Shown one piece after another: positions 6,806 to 13,069 of a stretch of DNA of 14,020 nt. The stretch covers positions 1-14,020 of the forward strand of contig DATCSE010000343.1 of NCBI GenBank assembly GCA_036568605.1, read 5' to 3'. A program made the position numbers and the translations under genes. This DNA comes from DATCSE01 sp036568605 (GTDB taxonomy: Bacteria > Pseudomonadota > Gammaproteobacteria > Burkholderiales > Burkholderiaceae_C). Under the pieces are notes generated by a model. It was not told where the DNA came from. It did not search any database and was given only the letters and a program-made list of their open reading frames with translations. Positions within the stretch are counted from its first letter, which is position 1, and each line of letters opens with the position of its first letter.

Positions 6806-6936
6806 TGGAGCCCCTCGTCGAATGAGTACATTCGCCGATCCCCAGGGGCCACTTGGGGCCCCTTCGTGGCCCTTGGGATGCGGGCCGGCTTGGGAGCGGC
6901 CCGGCGCTCGGCCCGCTTAGACGATGCCGCGACCAT
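6802..6936 (-). CDS. Candidate 44-residue basic protein bridging the propeller and EI24 genes
   Basis: ATG 6936 shares its A with the propeller gene's TGA (TGATG). The stop TGA (6804-6802) overlaps the EI24 start as TTGA. The peptide starts MVAASSKRAERRAAPK and ends RRMYSFDEGLH. It is strongly basic and Pro-rich for about 35 residues, then acidic/aromatic, with no membrane segment. I do not recognise the family. Both junctions are typical of translational coupling, but no Shine-Dalgarno is visible and codon choice is only moderately biased. It could instead be an untranslated spacer, which also holds a GCGGGCCG/CGGCCCGC inverted repeat (6880-6887 and 6909-6916). Confidence 0.35.
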   Translation of the reverse strand: MVAASSKRAERRAAPKPARIPRATKGPQVAPGDRRMYSFDEGLH

Positions 6937-8246
6937 CAGCGCAGATTGCCCGTGTGCCCCAGCGAATAGCGGCCGGGCTGCGGCCACACCGTCAAGCCAT
7001 GCGGCTCGGCGCCGACCTTGACCTGCTGGACGTCGCCGCTCGCGGTGTCGAAGCGGTAGATCACGTCGTCGTAGCGCGCCGCCAGCCACAGCCGCTTGCC
7101 GTCGGCGCTGACGTTGCCCATGTCGGGGCTGCCGCCGCCGGGGATGCCCCAGCGCGCGACCACCTTCTCGGTCGCGAAGTCGATCACCGTGACGCCGCCG
7201 TTGCCCTTCTTCGGCCCGTGGATCTTGTGCGAGCCGCGGTTCGCGACGTACAGGCTCTTGCCGTCGCGGCTCGGGTACAGACCGTGCGCGCCCAGCCCCG
7301 TCGGGATGAAGCCGACCTGCTTGAACGACTCGCCGTCGACGATGTGCACGCCGTCGGCATGCATGTCGGCGATGTAGAAGCGCTTGCCGTCGGGCGAGCT
7401 GCGGATGTCCTGCGGCATGCCCTTGGAGACCGAGCAGATCTCGGTCTCGCCCGGCTCCCACTTCTGGCCCTCGGCGACGCGCGGCCCGCTGGGAACCTCC
7501 TTGAAGCGCGTGCTGGGCATCGTGAGCCGCAGGTACCCGCCGACCTTGCGCTCCTGCAGGTCGATCTTGACGATCGTGCCGGAGAACTCGCAGGTGAAGA
7601 TCGCGAAGCGCCCGTCGATGGCGAAGTCGGCGTGGTTGATGCCGGGGCAGCCCGGCACGTCGATCGAGTACTGCATCGCCATCGTCTGCGGATCGCGGAA
7701 GTCCAGCCGCTTGCGCGCCTCGGCGACGACGATCGCCGACTTGCCGTCCGGCGTGTAGTACATGTTGTACGGGTCGTCCACCGGCACCGGCTTGCCGGGC
7801 TTGCCGGTGCGCGGGTCTATCGGCGTCAGGCTGCCGTCGGTGCGGCCCTCGGCATTGTTCGTGACCCACAGCGTGCGCAGGTCCCACGCCGGCACGATGT
7901 GCTGCGGGCCGATGCCGACCTTGAAGCGGTCGACGACCTTCATCGCGTTCGGGTCGACGACATAGACGTCGTTCGAGCGCAGGTTCGGCACGTAGATGCG
8001 CTCGAGGTCCTCGCGCAACGCGGCGCTGACCTTGCCGGCCGCGACCTCGCTGTACAGGTTGCGCGCGTCGGCCACGGGCGGCATGCCGGGCACGGTGGCG
8101 ACGGTGGTGGTCGGCGCGGAGGCGGCGGCGGACGGCGACGCCGTCGCGCCCGATGCGGCCTTCTGTGCGAACACGACCGCGGCGGTCCCCAGCGCGGCCA
8201 CGGCGGTCAATGCCAGGCCCAGCGCCCTGGGTGCTCCCAATTTCAT
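6936..8246 (-). CDS. Exported YncE/YVTN-type beta-propeller protein
   Basis: A 436-residue protein, probably periplasmic. The N-terminal MKLGAPRALGLALTAVAALG then AAVVFAQKA is a Sec signal peptide, followed by a Ser/Ala/Thr-rich linker. From about residue 80 come repeated blade-like units such as RIYVPNLRSNDVYVVDPN, RFAIFTCEFSGTIVKIDL, RFYIADMHADGVHIVDG and KSLYVANRGSHKI, with intervening SPDGK and SRDGK turns. This is the YVTN/lactonase-like seven-bladed pattern. No CXXCH heme motif is present, so it is not a cytochrome. Such proteins bind ligands or act as scaffolds; no reaction can be assigned. ATG 8246 has GGAGA 7 nt upstream. It lies 53 bp after the exported creatininase-family gene, suggesting a shared periplasmic role. 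Confidence 0.85.
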   Translation of the reverse strand: MKLGAPRALGLALTAVAALGTAAVVFAQKAASGATASPSAAASAPTTTVATVPGMPPVADARNLYSEVAAGKVSAALREDLERIYVPNLRSNDVYVVDPNAMKVVDRFKVGIGPQHIVPAWDLRTLWVTNNAEGRTDGSLTPIDPRTGKPGKPVPVDDPYNMYYTPDGKSAIVVAEARKRLDFRDPQTMAMQYSIDVPGCPGINHADFAIDGRFAIFTCEFSGTIVKIDLQERKVGGYLRLTMPSTRFKEVPSGPRVAEGQKWEPGETEICSVSKGMPQDIRSSPDGKRFYIADMHADGVHIVDGESFKQVGFIPTGLGAHGLYPSRDGKSLYVANRGSHKIHGPKKGNGGVTVIDFATEKVVARWGIPGGGSPDMGNVSADGKRLWLAARYDDVIYRFDTASGDVQQVKVGAEPHGLTVWPQPGRYSLGHTGNLR

Positions 8247-8299
8247 CGATTCGTCTCCAACGGATTCATGCGGTTCTGCAACCGCGATTGTCTCAGCGC

Positions 8300-9157
8300 T
8301 CAGCGGGCAGATGTCAGCGCTCGTATCGCGGCCACCGACGTGTCGACGATTTGCTCGACGCCGATGCGCCCGAGCTCGGCGGTGGCGCGCCGCGGATCGC
8401 CGTACACGCCGTCGCGCGCGAAGGTCTTGGGGTCGCTCGGCATGCCCGCCGGGTGCACCAGCGCCGGGTCGACCGCGAGCGACAACGCGGTGTCGGCCAG
8501 CCCGGCATGCGTGCCGATCTCGTCGGCCGAATGCCCCCGGGCCTGCAGCGCGGCCACGAACGCGCCCTGCGTGACGCGGTAGTAGTCGAGCAGCGCCACG
8601 GCGCGGCACGGCGTGGGCGCGGCCCGCCATTCCCGGTCCAGCTTGGCGGCGACCTTCTCGAGGCTCTTCTGATACCCGCCGTGGTCGCCGATGAACACGA
8701 CGGTGCGAAAGCCGTGCTGCCGGAAGCTGCGCCCGGTCGACTCGAGCAGCGCTTCGAAGGTCGCGTCGCTGATCGTGATCGTGCCCGGGAAGCGCATGTG
8801 CGCGGTCGGCGGCGCGATGGCCCCTTCGGGCACGTACGCCAGCACCGGCGCGACCAGCGCGTTGCCGAGCTTGGTCGCGATTCGCCCGGCCAGCACGTGC
8901 GCGCGCACGTTGTGCTTGCCCAGCACCATGTGCGGGCCGCTCTGCTCGGTGCCGCCGACCGGCACGATGATCGTCGTCGCGCCGGCGGCGACGCGATCGC
9001 GCAGTTCGGTCCAGGTCAGTTCCTCGATAAACGGCGTTGCAGATGCTGCAGGGGCCGCTGCACGCACCGGCTGCAACGCGCCGCCGAGCACGACGCCACC
9101 CGCGCCCACCGACAGCGCCGACGCCAGAAGACGGCGGCGCGAGTCCTTGATCGTCAC
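8300..9157 (-). CDS. Tat-exported creatininase-family protein
   Basis: Creatininase-fold amidohydrolase relative (COG1402), 285 residues from GTG 9157. MTIKDSRRRLLASALSVG carries a twin-arginine motif followed by a hydrophobic stretch and a cleavage region near VRAAA, so export is folded and probably metal-loaded. Family landmarks are PVGGTEQSGPHMVLGKHN (about 66-83), IGDHGGYQ (156-163) and THAGLADTAL (216-225). Against creatininase (E.H.......D ligands) the first motif has Ser for His and His for Asp, so the metal site differs; the substrate is unknown. An in-frame TTG at 9202 would add 15 residues made from a dispersed repeat and sit 2 nt after the preceding stop. I prefer GTG 9157, which gives a normal Tat n-region, although its Shine-Dalgarno is weak. 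Confidence 0.82.
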   Translation of the reverse strand: MTIKDSRRRLLASALSVGAGGVVLGGALQPVRAAAPAASATPFIEELTWTELRDRVAAGATTIIVPVGGTEQSGPHMVLGKHNVRAHVLAGRIATKLGNALVAPVLAYVPEGAIAPPTAHMRFPGTITISDATFEALLESTGRSFRQHGFRTVVFIGDHGGYQKSLEKVAAKLDREWRAAPTPCRAVALLDYYRVTQGAFVAALQARGHSADEIGTHAGLADTALSLAVDPALVHPAGMPSDPKTFARDGVYGDPRRATAELGRIGVEQIVDTSVAAIRALTSAR

Positions 9158-9163
9158 TCGTCG

Positions 9164-9207
9164 TTCGACAGGCTCACGACGCACGGGCGATGCCTTCGAC
9201 AAGCTCA
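9164..9207. repeat. Two direct copies of the TTCGACARRCTCA dispersed repeat
   Basis: TTCGACAGGCTCA at 9164-9176 and TTCGACAAGCTCA at 9195-9207, 31 bp apart, share 12 of 13 bases. They fill the gap between the TIGR00266 gene and the creatininase-family gene. The right copy supplies the TGA stop of the TIGR00266 gene (9205-9207). The same core occurs inverted at 1539-1589. Confidence 0.7.
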
Positions 9208-10020
9208 GTCATCTTCGCCCCCGAACACGCCGCCAAGCAGCCCGCCGATTGCCCCGGCGCCGAGCACCGAGCCTTCCTCGCGCGAGCCGCCGCGCTGCGG
9301 CGCGGCCGCGAACACGCGCGACGCGAGCCGCGAGAACGGCAGGCTCTGCAGCCACACGGTGCCCGGGCCCGTGACCTTCGCGAAGAACAGCCCCTCGCCG
9401 CCGAACAGCGCAGTCTTGATCTTGCCGACGTACTGGATCTCGAAGTTCACGCTGGGCGTCAGCGCGACGATGCAGCCGGTGTCGATCAGCAGGGTCTGGC
9501 CCGGCTGCAGCTCGCGGCGCACGACCGTGCCGCCGGCGTGCACGAAGGCGAGCCCGTCGCCGTCGAGCTTCTGCATGATGAAGCCTTCGCCGCCGAAGAA
9601 GCCGACCGAGAGCTTCTGCTGGAAGTAGATGCCCAGCGAGACGCCGCGCGCCGCGCACAGGAACGCGTCCTTCTGGCAGACCAGCGTGCCGCCGAGCTGG
9701 CGCAGGTCCATCGGCAGGATCTTGCCGGGGTACGGCGCCGCGAATGCGACGCGCTGCTTGCCCGAGCTCTGGTTCGTGTAGACCGTCGTGAACAGCGACT
9801 CGCCGGTCACCAGCCGCTTGCCGGCGCCCAGCAGCTTGCCGAACAGGCCGCCACCGCCGCTGTTCGAACCGTCGCCGAACACCGTGTCCATCTGGATGCC
9901 GGCATCCATGAACATCATGCTGCCGGCCTCGCCGACCGCAGCCTCGCCCGGGTCGAGCTCGACCTCGACGAACTGCATCTCCGAGCCTTTGATCTCGTAG
10001 TCGACCACGTCCATTGCCAT
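9205..10020 (-). CDS. TIGR00266/AIM24-family protein
   Basis: A 271-residue soluble protein of a widespread but uncharacterised family related to mitochondrial AIM24, with a beta-rich fold. Recognisable features are the opening DYEIKGSEMQFVEVELDPGE, EAGSMMFMDAGIQM, a Gly-rich segment before KRLVTGESLFTTVY (about 60-82), FFGGEGFIMQKLDGDGLAFVHAGG (about 140-163) and LFGGEGLFFAKVTGPGTVWLQ (about 213-233). The C-terminus is Gly-rich and ends acidic (GGVFGGEDD), as is common in the family. GGAGGA lies 7 nt before ATG 10020, a strong ribosome site. The stop codon lies within a dispersed repeat. It may bind a hydrophobic ligand or membrane, but nothing here shows it. Confidence 0.92.
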   Translation of the reverse strand: MAMDVVDYEIKGSEMQFVEVELDPGEAAVGEAGSMMFMDAGIQMDTVFGDGSNSGGGGLFGKLLGAGKRLVTGESLFTTVYTNQSSGKQRVAFAAPYPGKILPMDLRQLGGTLVCQKDAFLCAARGVSLGIYFQQKLSVGFFGGEGFIMQKLDGDGLAFVHAGGTVVRRELQPGQTLLIDTGCIVALTPSVNFEIQYVGKIKTALFGGEGLFFAKVTGPGTVWLQSLPFSRLASRVFAAAPQRGGSREEGSVLGAGAIGGLLGGVFGGEDD

Positions 10021-10059
10021 CGCGAAATCCTCCGTTGTGTGTCTCCGGCGGAGGCGATG

Positions 10060-10749
10060 CTACATGGCCGGCCTGGACAGCTCGACGATCTCCCAGCCCT
10101 GCGCAAGGGCGTGCGCGCGCAGGTGCGCATCCGGGTTGGCGGCCACCGGGTGCCCGACGGCCGACAGCAGCGGCAGGTCGTTGCGCGAATCGCTGTAGGC
10201 CACCGCCCCGGCCAGCGAATCGCGCGGCAAGCCCTGCTCGGCCAGCCACGCGTGCAGCCGCTGGACCTTGCCGTCGCGCATGTTCGGCACGCCGCGCAAA
10301 CGGCCGCTGTAGCGCCGCCCGTCGAGGCTCTCGACGATCTCCACCTCGGTGGCGATCAGGTCGGCGATGCGCAGATGCTGTGCGGTCAGCTCGGTGATCA
10401 CGCGGTTCGTCGCGGTCGTCAGCACGAGGCGGTCGCCGCGATCGCGGTGCCGGTCGACCAGGGCACGCGCAGCCGGCGCGATGCGCGGCACGATCTCCTC
10501 GTCGAGGAAACGCTTGCACCACGCCGCGCATTCGACGATCGAGCGCCCGGCCAGAGTCGAGACGTAGAACTCGCAAAACGCCTGCGGGGTCACGCTGCCT
10601 TCGTCGTAGCGCCGCGCCATCTCGGCATTGCGGGGCGCGAACTCGGTGCGATCGAGAAGACCATGCTGCATCAGGTACTCGCACCACAGCACATCGCTGT
10701 CGCCGGCGAGCAGCGTGTGGTCGAGGTCGAACAGCGCGAGGCGGGTCAT
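10060..10749 (-). CDS. HAD-superfamily subfamily IB phosphatase (SerB-like)
   Basis: A 229-residue cytoplasmic phosphatase. The catalytic motif DLDHTLL has the nucleophile Asp8 and acid/base Asp10. Motif II is TTATN (111-115), the motif III Lys is about 161 (RDGKVQRL) and motif IV is YSDSRNDLPLL (185-195). A helical C1 cap with LWCEYLMQHGLL lies between motifs I and II, the usual arrangement of the IB group that includes phosphoserine phosphatase. Motif order and length fit the HAD-IB hypothetical group (TIGR01490 type) better than true SerB. The substrate is probably a small phosphomonoester, but I cannot name it. ATG 10749 has GAGGG 6 nt upstream, contributed by the neighbouring REP-like repeat. 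The TIGR00266 gene starts 39 bp upstream of nothing else: it follows this gene's stop on the plus map only as the next downstream gene, with a 39-bp gap. Confidence 0.9.
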   Translation of the reverse strand: MTRLALFDLDHTLLAGDSDVLWCEYLMQHGLLDRTEFAPRNAEMARRYDEGSVTPQAFCEFYVSTLAGRSIVECAAWCKRFLDEEIVPRIAPAARALVDRHRDRGDRLVLTTATNRVITELTAQHLRIADLIATEVEIVESLDGRRYSGRLRGVPNMRDGKVQRLHAWLAEQGLPRDSLAGAVAYSDSRNDLPLLSAVGHPVAANPDAHLRAHALAQGWEIVELSRPAM

Positions 10750-10755
10750 CGCTGG

Positions 10756-10849
10756 CCCTCACCCCTGGCCCTCTCCCGCAAGCGGGAGAGGGAGACGGCC
10801 GTGCTTCCTTGCTCCCTCTCCCGCTTGCGGGAGAGGGCTGGGGTGAGGG
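10756..10849. repeat. Inverted pair of REP-like palindromic repeats
   Basis: Two copies of a roughly 38-bp unit face each other, at 10756-10794 and 10812-10849. Each contains a perfect 11-bp palindrome, CCCTCTCCCGC with GCGGGAGAGGG: 10769-10792 (AA loop) and 10814-10837 (TT loop). Each is flanked by CCCTCACCCC or its complement. This is the extragenic unit that recurs in many proteobacterial genomes. It fills the gap between the aldehyde dehydrogenase stop (10853) and the HAD gene start (10749). The hairpins could stabilise or attenuate the upstream message; no T-run follows. Confidence 0.92.
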
Positions 10850-10852
10850 TCT

Positions 10853-12220
10853 TCATGGTTGGCGCAGATGCCACGCCCGCGGCCGCGTGAAGGTCTGGAT
10901 GCCGTAGGTGGACAGCGTCAGCCCCACGCCCGAATCGCCGACACCGGACCACGGCAGCCGCGGGCTGACGCGGTCGCAGCAGTTCCAGTACGCGGTGCCG
11001 GCGCGCACCTGCGCCAGCATCGCCCGCGCGCGCGCCTCGTCGCGCGTGTAGACGCTCGCGGTCAGCCCGTAGCGGCTGTCGTTCATCAGCGCGAGCGCCT
11101 CGGCATCGTCCTTCACCTTCTGGATGCCGATCACCGGGCCGAAGCTCTCCTCGCGCATCAGCTCCATCGTGTGGTTCACGTTCGTCACCACCGTGGGCTC
11201 GAACCAGTTGCCCGGGCCGGGCCGCCGCTGCCCGCCGACCGGCACCGACGCGCCCTTCGCCCGCGCGTCGGCGACCTGCGCCTCCAGCACCTCGAGCTGC
11301 GGCGCGCGCGTGATCGCGCCGATGTAGGTGGTCTCGTCGGCCGGGCTCCCGAGCTTGAAGCCGCGCACCGTGTCGACGAACGCGGCGACGAAGGCATCGT
11401 GGACCTTCTCGTGCACGTAGATGCGCTCGACCGAGCAGCAGCTCTGCCCGGTGTTGTACATCGCGCCGTCGGCCAGCGACTCGGCGGCGGCCTTCGCATC
11501 GGCATCGTCGGCCACGTAGGTCGGGTCCTTGCCGCCGAGCTCGAGCTGCATCTTGACGAAGCGCGGGCCGACCGCGGCGGCGATCTTCGCGCCGGTCGCA
11601 TGCGAGCCGGTGAAGAACACGCCGTCGATAGTCTGTGCGAGCAGCGCGCCGCCGACCGCGCCGCCGCCGACCAGCGGCACGAAGATGTCCGCCGGCACGC
11701 CGCTCGCGTGCAGCAGCCGCGCGATGTGCAGGCCGGTCAGCGTCGCGTACTCGGAGGGCTTGTAGAGCACCGCGTTGCCGGCCAGCAGCGCCGGGATGAA
11801 CACGTTGCCGCCGACGAAGTACGGGTAGTTCCAGGCCGAGATGTTCGCGATCACGCCCAGCGGCTCGTGGCTGATCAGCTCGCGCATCGTCGCGTCGGCG
11901 TGGACCTGCTCGGTGCCCAGCACGCGCTCGGCTTCGGTCAGGAAAAAGTCGATGCGCGGCAGCAGGCCGTTGATCTCGTTGCGCGACTGGCGGATCGGCT
12001 TGCCGACCTCGGCAGTCAGCGTCGCGGCCAGCGTCTCGAGCTCGGCGGCGAGCGCGACGCGGAACGCCTGGATCGCCTCGAGCCGCTCGGCCAGCGGCCG
12101 CTTCGCCCAGGCCGGCTGCGCGGCCCGGGCGGCACGGGCACGCTCGGCGACGATGGCTTCGGTCGCCTCCGGCACTTCGCTGATCAGCGCGCCGGTGGCG
12201 GGGTTGTGGATCTTCAGCAT
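10853..12220 (-). CDS. NAD(P)-dependent aldehyde dehydrogenase
   Basis: Oxidises an aldehyde to the carboxylate. 455 residues, slightly short for the family, as in the compact succinate-semialdehyde-dehydrogenase-like branch. Active-site elements are present: Asn131 in SAWNYP, cofactor-binding Lys154 in LYKPSE, the general base Glu227 in LELGGKDP and the nucleophile Cys261 in GQSCCSVERIYV. MREESFGPVIGI and the C-terminal YGIQTFTRPR are also typical. ATG 12220 follows the amidotransferase-like gene's stop by 11 nt and has GAGG about 9 nt upstream. It is the last gene of the three-gene alcohol dehydrogenase-hydrolase-aldehyde dehydrogenase set and ends 3 bp before a REP-like repeat. The substrate is not determined by sequence; an aminoaldehyde or its gamma-glutamyl derivative fits the neighbours. 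Confidence 0.93.
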   Translation of the reverse strand: MLKIHNPATGALISEVPEATEAIVAERARAARAAQPAWAKRPLAERLEAIQAFRVALAAELETLAATLTAEVGKPIRQSRNEINGLLPRIDFFLTEAERVLGTEQVHADATMRELISHEPLGVIANISAWNYPYFVGGNVFIPALLAGNAVLYKPSEYATLTGLHIARLLHASGVPADIFVPLVGGGAVGGALLAQTIDGVFFTGSHATGAKIAAAVGPRFVKMQLELGGKDPTYVADDADAKAAAESLADGAMYNTGQSCCSVERIYVHEKVHDAFVAAFVDTVRGFKLGSPADETTYIGAITRAPQLEVLEAQVADARAKGASVPVGGQRRPGPGNWFEPTVVTNVNHTMELMREESFGPVIGIQKVKDDAEALALMNDSRYGLTASVYTRDEARARAMLAQVRAGTAYWNCCDRVSPRLPWSGVGDSGVGLTLSTYGIQTFTRPRAWHLRQP

Positions 12221-12231
12221 CGCGAATGTCC

Positions 12232-13068
12232 TCAAGGCGAACGGTGGTGGTTGCCGTTCGGATGATCGCTCCCGTTCTTGCGCGCCCGTGCCGCGTCGAG
12301 GAAATCGCGCAGGATCGGCCCGCCGTCGAGCTGGGTTGCATCCAGCGGCGTCAGCGCGAGGAACTCGGGGTGCCACTGCATCCCGAACACGTAGCTCGGC
12401 CCGCGCCAGCGGATCGCCTCGACGATGCCGTCCGGCACGCCGAACGCCTCGACGACCAGCTCGCGGCCCAGGTCCTTCACCGCCTGGTGGTGGATGGAAT
12501 TGATCTTCGCCTGCCGCGTGCCGGGGTAGAGCTGCGAGAGCTTGGTGCCCTGCACCAGCGTCACGCCGTGCAGCGCTCGCTCGTACTGCGCGGTGTCGCG
12601 GTGCGCGATGTCGGTGTCGACCTGCGTCGGGATGTCCTGGAACAAGGTGCCGCCGAGCGCGACGTTGATCAGCTGGCAGCCGCGGCAGATGCCGATCACC
12701 GGCTTGCCGGCGGCGACGAATGCATTGAACAGGTCGATCTCGTAGCGGTCGCGCACCCGGTCGCCGGCCCAGTCGGCATGCAGCGGCTTCTCGCCGTAGC
12801 TCTCGGGCGCAATGTCGGCGCCGCCTTGCAGCACCAGCCCGTCCAGGTATTCGGCGTAGGCCGCGAGGCTCATGTCGCTGCGCTTGATCAGGCCTTCGCT
12901 TTCGATCGCCGGAATCATCACCGCGAGCACGTCCTTCGCGATCACCCAGTGCGCGACCGACTGCTCGAGGTAGTGCAGCGTCTTCGTGTAGACCCCGCCC
13001 AGGTCGATGACCTGGCCCACCGGGTGGTGGATGCGCGCCGAGATGCCGATCATCAGTGGAGCGGCCAC
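12232..13068 (-). CDS. Class I glutamine amidotransferase-like gamma-glutamyl hydrolase (peptidase C26, PuuD-like)
   Basis: A 278-residue free-standing class I glutamine amidotransferase-fold hydrolase of the peptidase C26 type. E. coli PuuD, which releases GABA from gamma-glutamyl-GABA, is a characterised relative. The nucleophile is Cys128 in GICRGCQLIN; the catalytic pair His233 and Glu235 lie in MQWHPEF; LVLQGGADIAPESYG (79-92) is the characteristic oxyanion-side segment. The N-terminal region before it is longer than in PuuD (VYTKTLHYLEQSVAHW), and the tail is His/Asn-rich. GTG 13068 lies 1 nt after the alcohol dehydrogenase stop with AGGAGG 9 nt upstream; ATG 13053 is an alternative but is less well placed. 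Flanking dehydrogenases suggest it hydrolyses a gamma-glutamyl intermediate; that substrate is inferred from context. Confidence 0.88.
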   Translation of the reverse strand: MAAPLMIGISARIHHPVGQVIDLGGVYTKTLHYLEQSVAHWVIAKDVLAVMIPAIESEGLIKRSDMSLAAYAEYLDGLVLQGGADIAPESYGEKPLHADWAGDRVRDRYEIDLFNAFVAAGKPVIGICRGCQLINVALGGTLFQDIPTQVDTDIAHRDTAQYERALHGVTLVQGTKLSQLYPGTRQAKINSIHHQAVKDLGRELVVEAFGVPDGIVEAIRWRGPSYVFGMQWHPEFLALTPLDATQLDGGPILRDFLDAARARKNGSDHPNGNHHRSP

Positions 13069-13069
13069 C

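Noticed and set aside
8243..8269. Eight-codon leader frame (MNPLETNR) whose TGA overlaps the propeller ATG as ATGA
   Set aside because: Too short to distinguish from chance; its middle is simply the Shine-Dalgarno region of the propeller gene.
10859..12265. Long plus-strand frame opposite the aldehyde dehydrogenase
   Set aside because: Antisense shadow; composition is dominated by Arg, Ala, Gly, Asp and Val with no motif.
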